From Monosporascus cannonballus (taxonomy: Eukaryota > Ascomycota > Sordariomycetes > Xylariales): a stretch of 64,000 nucleotides of DNA. Positions 57,762 to 64,000 of this stretch are shown here, piece by piece (the first letter of the stretch is position 1; each line of letters begins with the position of its first letter). Position numbers and translations under genes: made by a program. The DNA lies in NCBI GenBank assembly GCA_004154925.1, contig QJNS01000036.1, forward strand, positions 186,001 to 250,000, given 5' to 3'. The notes beneath the pieces were generated by a model. The model saw only the letters and a program-made list of their open reading frames with translations. It was not told where the DNA came from and did not search any database.

Positions 57762-59185
57762 CAGAGGCGTCGTGACGGGTACCATCCTCCTCTCGAACCG
57801 CGTCTGCACGACGGGGCTGTTCAGCCCCTTGATGGCGTCGGGCAGCGTGTGGAAGTCGCTCGTCAGCAGCCGGTGCGCGGGGAAGTACTTCTCGAGGATG
57901 TCGAAGAACTGCAGCAGGCGCGTAGGGGCGTACTCGGGGTCGCTGAGGTTGGGGGCGAAGGGCGCGCGGCCCTTGAGCCAGCGCAGGGCACGGCTGGAGC
58001 TGTAGGGCAGGCGGTAGCGGCCGCCCGTGGCGGCGTGGCGCACGCGCAGGTAGCGGGCGGCGAGGGGGTCGAGCGCGGGCTCGTAGAACTCGTGGAAGTC
58101 GCCGCGCCCGTCGATCAGCACGGTGCCCTGCAGCGGCTCCTCGGTGGCGAGGTCGTAGCGCAGCACGTCGTGCGCGAAGTTGTCGAAGACCTCCATGGCG
58201 AGGAAGAAGCACGGGCTCGGCACGCGCTCGCGCCAGTCGAAGATGCTGCGGTTGACGATCTCGACCTTGTCGGCGTGGCCGGCGCTCTCGGCGAGCCGCG
58301 ACGCCTGCAGCGAGGCCAGCGACGGCGAGATCTCGATGATCTTGTACTTGGTGCGGTCGTAGACGGACGGCTCGACGTCCCGGATGTAGTCGAGCACGTT
58401 GAGCATCAGCGTGCCGCGGCCGGCGCCCATCTCGTAGATGATGAGGTCGTGGTAGGGGTAGGTGCTCATGACGTAGTTGGACATCAGGTACCGCGCCACC
58501 GCCTCGCCGTAGTAGGGGCGGAACAGCTCCGTCGGCGTGTGCCACAGCTGGCGCGTCGGGTCCGGCTTCTGCGCGTCCAGCGCGTCCTCGAACTCGGTGT
58601 ACCGCCGGCCGAGCTCCGCGTGGAAGGCCGGCTCGTCGGGCAGCGCGTTGAAGTCGAAGGGCTCCCCGGGGCTGAAGATGACGACCTGCTTCGAGAAGTA
58701 GCCGTAGTGCGGGTTGTAGAGGCTGTCTGTATGGGGGGGGGTTCGAAGTACGCGGTGGTCAGCTAGTGCTCCACAAACAGGCTCCTCCCTATAGTAAGGG
58801 GGCAGGGCGAGGACAAACCTTCGATGAAGTCCCGCATGAGCATCTTGACTTTCCGCGGCCGCTCCCTCCGATTCCGTAGCTCGTTCGCCGTCACCGTCGG
58901 GTAAGACTTGTACTCGTCCGTCATGTCGAGCGAGAACAGCTCCGTCCGCTGCTGCCAATTGGTCTCGCTTTCGTCGAATTTCGACGTAGCTCCTCGTTCA
59001 GCCGGCTGCCGCCCATGGCCACTCGCCATTCCCCGCCTCTGTCGGTGGTGGAGATGATGGTGCGACTGCGTCCTTCGCCCGTCTCGGATGCATGACGAAA
59101 GGGCGGCAAGGTTCCTCCTCGATTGGCAGGCTGGGTGACTTCTGAATAGCTGTCGAAACAGCTGCGTCACTACCGGCGAGTCCAT
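57762..59185 (-). CDS. NDUFAF7: NDUFAF7/MidA-like mitochondrial protein arginine methyltransferase, 3' end in gap
   Basis: Exon 1 is 58819-59185 and exon 2 is 57762-58726, joined across a 92-bp intron (GTTTGT...CAG), giving 444 codons up to a good donor (GTAAGG) at 57761. The rest must lie in the N gap. The N-terminus MDSPVVTQLFRQLFRSHPAC, Arg-rich with few acids, looks like a mitochondrial presequence. Family landmarks are MLMRDFIEDSLYNPHYGYFSK, ELFRPYYGEAVARY, the SAM-binding EMGAGRGTLMLNVLDYI (about residue 219), and CFFLAMEVFDNFAHDVLRYD. NDUFAF7 methylates an Arg of a complex I core subunit during assembly. The large plus-strand open frame across this region is a shadow of the high GC. 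It is divergent from the cysteine-synthase-like gene. Confidence 0.88.
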
Positions 59186-59668
59186 TTACGTATGCGGAGC
59201 GGCGATCGGTATGGGCTGGCGCACCGGGCCAAGCTTGAAGTCGGAGCGACGGGAACGTGGGCATTGAAGCAGGTCGTGAGCTTTTGCTCTTTCCGGCTTT
59301 GGGTACGAAGGTACCTGCGGGGTACGTACTTTTCTTGTTCTTGGCGTCAAAGAAATCAAGGCTTAAGTGGCCCAAGCTCCATTTCGATTCTGTACAGTAC
59401 CTGGTTACATCATTGCATTGCTCTGCGTTCTAGGGCAGGTTACGGCTACAACTAGGTAGTTAGTTATAGCCACAAAGTCACAGTTACCACACGGTTTCTA
59501 GATATAGCAGGAATCTCATCCCCAAGACTTCCCACTTGATTAACAAAATATATCCATAAAGGTTGAAAGGCCGCTGTCAATTTATTATGTTATATTTCGC
59601 AGTTTCGGCGGCTATCAGTTTCTGAGGATGCAAAACCATCAAGACACCCCGCTAAAAATATAGCCGAA
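59186..59668. promoter_or_regulatory. Shared upstream region of the NDUFAF7-like and cysteine-synthase-like genes
   Basis: Interval of 483 bp between divergent start codons of two predicted mitochondrial proteins. No specific site recognised. Confidence 0.45.
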
Positions 59669-61177
59669 ATGTCTTTAAGGGACCACCCAAAAGCCTACGG
59701 CAGTGCGGCAGTAGCCACTGCCTTCGTAGCCGGCGTCCTCGTGACGCTGGGGTTCAAAGACCTGTACCCGGACCTGGAGAGACAGTACCAGCAAGGGCGG
59801 AAGTCAAATTCAAGGACGGCAGCAGCATCGTCCTCATCGTCGAAAGCCGTCCGACGGCGGCCGTCGAGCTTCTTCTGGGGAGGCGGGCCCGTGGCGCTCG
59901 AGGACCACGAGTCGAGGCCCCCGTCGCCGGCGGCCTCGGGGGAGCAGCAGCCGAACCGCGCCCTCGGCATCGCCGACGGCATCCCGGGTTGCATCGGCAA
60001 CACGCCGCTGGTCAGGCTGCACAGCCTGTGCGAGGCGACGGGGCGCACGATCCTCGCCAAGGCCGAGTTCCTCAACGGCGCCGGCAACAGCCCCAAGGAC
60101 CGCGTGGCGCTGCGCGTGATCGAGGCGGCCGAGGCGCGGGGCCTGCTGGTGCCGCGCCGCGGCGACACCATCTACGAGGGCACCGTGGGCAGCACGGGCA
60201 TCTCGCTGGCGGCGCTGGCGCGCGCGAGGGGCTACCGCTGCCACATCTGCATGCCCGACGACCAGGCGCGCGAGAAGTCGGACCTGCTACACCACCTGGG
60301 CGCCACCGTCGAGCGCGTGCCCGTGGCGCCCATCGCGTCGCCCGACCACTTCGTCAACCTCGCGCGCCGCCGCGCCGCCGAGCACGCCGCCTCGGCCGCC
60401 GACGGCAGCCGCGGCTTCTTCGCCGACCAGTTCGAGTCCCCCTTCACCCACGAGGCCCACTACCTGACGACGGGCCCCGAGATCTGGGCCCAGACGGGCG
60501 GGCGCGTCGACGCCTTCGTCGCGGGCGCCGGCACCGGCGGCACCATCTCGGGCGTGGCGCGGTACCTCAAGGAGCGGGCGGCCAGGGAGCCGAGGCCGAA
60601 ACCGAGGCGGAGGCCCAAGCGGAGCAGCAGTAGCAGCGACGATTACGACGGCTATGACGACTCCGACGACGGCGGCGGAGACGACGGCCTGCCGCGCATC
60701 ATCCTAGCGGACCCGCAGGGCAGCGGCCTCTACAACAAGGTGCGGCACGGGGTGATGTACTCGTCGACGGAGCGCGAGGGCACGCGGCGGCGGCAGCAGG
60801 TGGACAGCGTGGTGGATGGCGTGGGCATCAACCGGGTGACGGCCAACTTCGAGGCCGGGCGCGACCTCATCGACGACGCCGTGCGCGTGACGGACGCGCA
60901 GGCCTGCGCCATGGCGCGCTGGCTCGCCGAGCGCGACGGCGTCTTCGCCGGGTCCAGCACCGCCGTCAACTGCGCCGCCGCCGTCGCCGCCGCCCTGCGC
61001 CTGCCGCCCGGCAGCGTCGTCGTCACCGTCATCTGCGACTCCGGCGCCCGCCACCTGAGCAAGTTCTGGCGCCAGATCGCCGAGATGGGGCTCGAGGACG
61101 GGGAGCACGGGGAGCCCGGCGACCTGTTGAAGCTGCTGGGCCTCAACGGAGATGGCACCGCGGTGATGCGGAGATGA
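59669..61177 (+). CDS. Cysteine-synthase-like PLP enzyme with N-terminal membrane anchor
   Basis: A single exon of 502 codons starts at ATG 59669 (MSLRDHPKAYGS). Residues about 10-30 (SAAVATAFVAGVLVTLGF) form a membrane anchor. The tryptophan-synthase-beta/cysteine-synthase fold follows from about residue 100: GIPGCIGNTPLVRL, the PLP-lysine segment GAGNSPKDRVAL (about residue 140), the substrate loop EGTVGSTGISLA, and the phosphate-binding GAGTGGTISGVARYLK (about residue 290). SGARHLSKFW is near the C-terminus. It resembles the fungal cysteine synthase 2/yeast YGR012W type, placed on the mitochondrial outer membrane. Its activity in vivo is uncertain; the second substrate could be O-acetylserine or O-acetylhomoserine. 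An Arg/Pro/Ser/Asp-rich insert lies at about residues 308-338, between GVARYLK and RIILADPQGSGL. Nothing shows disruption. Confidence 0.9.
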   Translation: MSLRDHPKAYGSAAVATAFVAGVLVTLGFKDLYPDLERQYQQGRKSNSRTAAASSSSSKAVRRRPSSFFWGGGPVALEDHESRPPSPAASGEQQPNRALGIADGIPGCIGNTPLVRLHSLCEATGRTILAKAEFLNGAGNSPKDRVALRVIEAAEARGLLVPRRGDTIYEGTVGSTGISLAALARARGYRCHICMPDDQAREKSDLLHHLGATVERVPVAPIASPDHFVNLARRRAAEHAASAADGSRGFFADQFESPFTHEAHYLTTGPEIWAQTGGRVDAFVAGAGTGGTISGVARYLKERAAREPRPKPRRRPKRSSSSSDDYDGYDDSDDGGGDDGLPRIILADPQGSGLYNKVRHGVMYSSTEREGTRRRQQVDSVVDGVGINRVTANFEAGRDLIDDAVRVTDAQACAMARWLAERDGVFAGSSTAVNCAAAVAAALRLPPGSVVVTVICDSGARHLSKFWRQIAEMGLEDGEHGEPGDLLKLLGLNGDGTAVMRR

Positions 61178-61679
61178 TGAGGTAGTGGATGATTAAGTGC
61201 ATATAAAATGTATGAAGTCAAGACATACATGCAACCACGAAGTGATCGACCCAGCTCGAGTCCCGGCACAACGTGGTGGTGGTCTTTCTTCATTCGGAGA
61301 CCCCCTAGCCGCTTAAACGCATCGGATGATCTTTATCTAAGATAGGGTATGATACAAGCATTTGCTCCACTGACGAAACCCCCAACCCCAGCGCAAGAAG
61401 GAAGCCGCGGCAGCCGTGAAGCGTCCGTCGGCGTGCCCCAGTCCCGGTCCGAGACTGGATTAATAGAAAGTAGTTTATGTTTCTGGCCGCCTATCCCTGA
61501 AACGAACAAATCCGTAACTCCACGTGACCGTTTCGCAAATCGGGTCCCGTTGCTCCTCGACCTCAAGGCGCCCGGCTGCCGCGTCTGAGCGACACCTGGC
61601 ATGGTCTCCCGAAATCATCGTAAATCGTGATAGCAGGTGCAATGTAAGACAAAGTGGGGGCTCCATAGGGTGGAGGTAA

Positions 61680-61711
<32 letters not shown>

Positions 61712-61733
61712 ATACTAGAGATGCAAGATGCGC
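61178..61733. other. 3' regions of convergent genes
   Basis: Contains the 3' side of the cysteine-synthase-like and TFIIS genes. A GTG/GTA trinucleotide repeat lies at 61681-61712. No gene seen. Confidence 0.5.
61681..61712. repeat. GTR trinucleotide repeat
   Basis: Three GGT units followed by a run of AGT/GTA units, about 32 bp, just outside the stop of TFIIS. Confidence 0.8.
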
Positions 61734-62904
61734 TCAAGAGAACTGCATAGAGTATCATCAGTACATGATGCAAAAGCCGAGGCGGCCAGCGGTACAGATC
61801 AAGGAATATATCTTACCTTCCAGCGCTTTCCGCAGTTCATGCACTCGCAGAAGGTCGTCATCGGCTCATCGGCGCTACGCGTCTGGGCCTGCGTGTAGCT
61901 GACCTTGCGCTGCTTGCAGTTGGAGCACTCGAGCGTGTCGCTGATGCTCTTCTGGGAGACGGGGACTTGGGCCTTGCGCAGGTTCTCCTCCTCGAGCTCG
62001 GCGTCGGCCTTGCGCTGCTCGGCCGACATGAGCTCCTTGGAGGACATGGTGACGAAGCGCTCGGCCGAGACGTGGCCCGACATGACGTTGCGGCCGAGCT
62101 CGGCGTTGCTCTTGTTCTTGAGGTTCTGGAAGAGCGACCGGATCTTCTTCTTGTAGTCCTCCGTCTCTCCCTTGAACGTCTTGAACGCCGCGTGCTCCAC
62201 CTCGACCGCCCGGATGATGACGTTCTCCGACGACTCGCGCGACCGGTACGCCAGACCGTTGTAGATCAGCCCGATGCAGTTGTCGCGCGTCTTCGACCCC
62301 GTGCGGTTGATGTCCACCTTGTCCGACGTGAACTTGCGCGTCTCCGGGTCGCCCTCGTATGCCTTCTTGTTGAGGGTCAGCTGCTTAGGCGGTGCCGGCG
62401 AGGCGGCCTTCATGGGCGCGGGCGACGACGAGGCGCGAGCTGCCTTGGCTTTCTTCTCGGCCTCTACTCCCTTCCTCCATTTAGCTACGACTTCTCCGGC
62501 AACCCGCGCGATATCTTTGTTGGGGTTGCCACGGAGCTTGCCGACGACGAGACCGGCCTTGGTCGTCTAGAAAACGAATGTCAGCTTGCAGGGACAAGCT
62601 ATCAGTAACGTGAGAGCTGGGCGCAGGGGCTTAAATAGGCATAATCCGGGTGCAGCAAGTTATGCACTACCGAGCATATATGTCTACATGGCGCAGAGAA
62701 CCATGTCTCGGAGAATTGCAGGTTCGGGGTCTGACGGGCGTGCCGACGGGCAGGCAGGCGACTCACACGCAGCATCTCCTCGGTCGGCACATCCTCCTTT
62801 TTCAGGGTCTCCATAAGCGCGATTATATTCGCGGGCGGCTCATTGCTGGCCTGAGCCTTATGGAGGGCCTTGATGCGCGTCTCCAGCTCTCGTTGGTTCA
62901 TCAT
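61734..62904 (-). CDS. DST1: Transcription elongation factor TFIIS
   Basis: Exon 1 is 62767-62904, exon 2 is 61817-62566, and exon 3 is 61734-61742 (9 nt); the introns are 200 and 74 bp. Joins are in frame and give 298 residues. Domain I (TFIIS N-terminal bundle) spans MMNQRELETRIKALHKA to RVAGEVVAKWRKGV. Domain II runs from about residue 140 (IGLIYNGLAYRS) to AERFVTMSSKELMS. Domain III is the zinc ribbon CSNCKQRKVSYTQ, CECMNCGKRWK with the catalytic hairpin RSADEP containing the Asp-Glu pair that enters the RNA polymerase II funnel to trigger transcript cleavage. The frame past exon 2 would read WKVRYIP; a splice to CAG|TTCTCTTGA gives WKFS, the family ending. Start 62904 or 62901 (adjacent Met codons). 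Confidence 0.95.
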
Positions 62905-63818
62905 CTTGGCGGTATTTGTGATGATAGGGTCAATCGTTCGGTAGTGCCAGGGTATGTCCGGTCGAGTGTTGCGAGGGACGGGTGTACGGGTATTTGTAGT
63001 TGTCAAATGAATGAAACCACGGCGGATACTCCTGCGGAGGCGGCGTCGGTGAATGCGTAAGGTGAATTGTCGCCAAACGCAGAAGCTCACCAAAGGGTTT
63101 CGGATGGAAGATGCAGCTTTCATGGCGAACTCGCTCCCGTCCTTTTAGGTTGTTGCGACGGAGCTCTGCGATATGCGCACAGACCACGTCTCATACCGAT
63201 GTTTAACCAACTTTTGACCTTCCGCAACCAGCAAACTACAAGACATCAAAGAGAAAGCATAATACAACTCTGTAAGGCGTGTTCCTTCTGCCCCTATCAC
63301 AAAGCTTGACCTTAGAGAGCAATGCAATGTGCTGAAATATTAGAGGAAACTTCATATCGTTTCCAGACGGGTGCCCGAATGATTCATCCGGCAGTAACTT
63401 TAAAGTTCAATAATATACATGGATCACTGGCCTTCTTGTCAATTTTATCTGCTTGTCCTAATTCATTGTGCAAATAATGCCATTACCCCCACCCACCCAA
63501 ATCGCATCCTGAAATCATCAGCTCATCCTTTCTAATACTGGGTCCTTAAGGCTTTAGGGAGTAGGGCAATCAATAATATCCATCTATTATGGTAGGTGAA
63601 GTTCTGGATCATAATAGTCGAATTGGTAGGTTGATCTAGTCAAGGCGTTGGTTAAGCAATGAGCATGCAACACTTAACTATATATGTTCATGCACACTTG
63701 CAAACAATCCAAAAGGAAGGAAAATAAAGAAAACATACATGTAAAGGCGCATGTTTTTTTTTTAAAAAAAAAGCACTCCATATACTGGTGCGATACACCT
63801 TGATACTGTAAGCAAGCC
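62905..63818. other. Upstream region of TFIIS and gene-free stretch
   Basis: Contains the TFIIS promoter. No supported gene to 63818. A T run followed by an A run lies at 63753-63772. Confidence 0.5.
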
Positions 63819-64000
63819 CTAAGTACGAATAGAAAGCTCGAATCTAAAAGTAAAGCAGCTATCCTGTATATTGCCCTGGACCCTCTGGGCATATTCCCAA
63901 GCGGCAATCTGCCTGTTGCTATGCATTCTACAAAGCCCTTTAGCCTCCTCCATCTCCTTCAGCCAGTGAGGCATCATGCGAGCGTCCGGTGGAACAAGAC
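63819..64000 (-). CDS. 3' end of a gene that continues past the window, unrecognised
   Basis: An open minus-strand frame enters at the window edge and ends at TAG 63819-63821. It encodes about 59 residues with protein-like composition: LVPPDARMMPHWLKEMEEAK, then RMHSNRQIAAWEYAQRVQGN, then FTFRFELSIRT. The acidic/basic helix-like character suggests a real C-terminus. It is too short to name. Confidence 0.45.
   Translation of the reverse strand, partial: LVPPDARMMPHWLKEMEEAKGLCRMHSNRQIAAWEYAQRVQGNIQDSCFTFRFELSIRT

Noticed and set aside
56937..58766. Long plus-strand open frame through the N gap
   Set aside because: It is open only because the N run has no stop and because of the GC-rich antisense strand of the NDUFAF7-like gene.
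1..64000. CRISPR arrays, tRNA or rRNA genes, bacterial-type operons
   Set aside because: No regularly spaced repeats, no cloverleaf with conserved A and B boxes, and no rRNA core sequence were noticed; the gene structure is fungal.

Overview
The window is nuclear DNA of a filamentous ascomycete (Pezizomycotina; Sordariomycetes is my best guess, an inference). The evidence is short GT-AG introns of 55-200 bp, fungal versions of housekeeping genes, a relic of a highly reducing polyketide synthase, and AT-rich blocks whose repeats carry almost only C-to-T and G-to-A changes, the mark of repeat-induced point mutation (RIP).

Layout. 1-17150 is an AT-rich, RIP-degraded block. It holds two Ty3/Gypsy-type retroelements of one family, arranged head to head: the 5' part of a minus-strand copy (1-2678) and a complete plus-strand copy (3557-10905, 206-bp LTRs, 5-bp target duplication). 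A solo LTR of the same family (11424-11618) and several unassigned repeats follow. At about 17150 the composition switches abruptly to gene-bearing DNA. 17.7-29 kb carries a metaxin/Sam37-like gene, a broken gene of unknown kind, a GNAT acetyltransferase, an ISG12/IFI6-like protein, the GPI-transamidase subunit PIG-U, and NOP7/pescadillo. 31-38 kb looks like the wreck of a secondary-metabolite locus: a P450 pseudogene, an apparently intact short-chain dehydrogenase, a shortened cupin protein, and the ER/KR/ACP tail of a highly reducing PKS with stops and frameshifts. A second Gypsy-type element (38189-44240, minus strand, RIP-degraded in its middle) follows. 44-50 kb is gene-poor, with a GRF zinc-finger protein and an unassigned coding fragment.

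50.3-64 kb is a compact housekeeping stretch: a one-pass membrane protein with PPxY motifs, a low-complexity protein, alanyl-tRNA synthetase, an NDUFAF7/MidA-like methyltransferase interrupted by a 392-base assembly gap, a membrane-anchored cysteine-synthase-like protein, TFIIS with a 9-nt last coding exon, and the 3' end of one more gene at the window edge. The gene pairs PIG-U/NOP7, low-complexity protein/AlaRS and NDUFAF7/cysteine synthase are divergent and share upstream regions.

I found no plainly new biological system. The most notable items are the head-to-head RIP-mutated element pair, the relic PKS locus, the long in-frame and presequence-like extension of AlaRS, the GC-AG intron in the ISG12-like gene, and the TFIIS micro-exon. 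All exon joins below were made by reading frame and splice signals alone.
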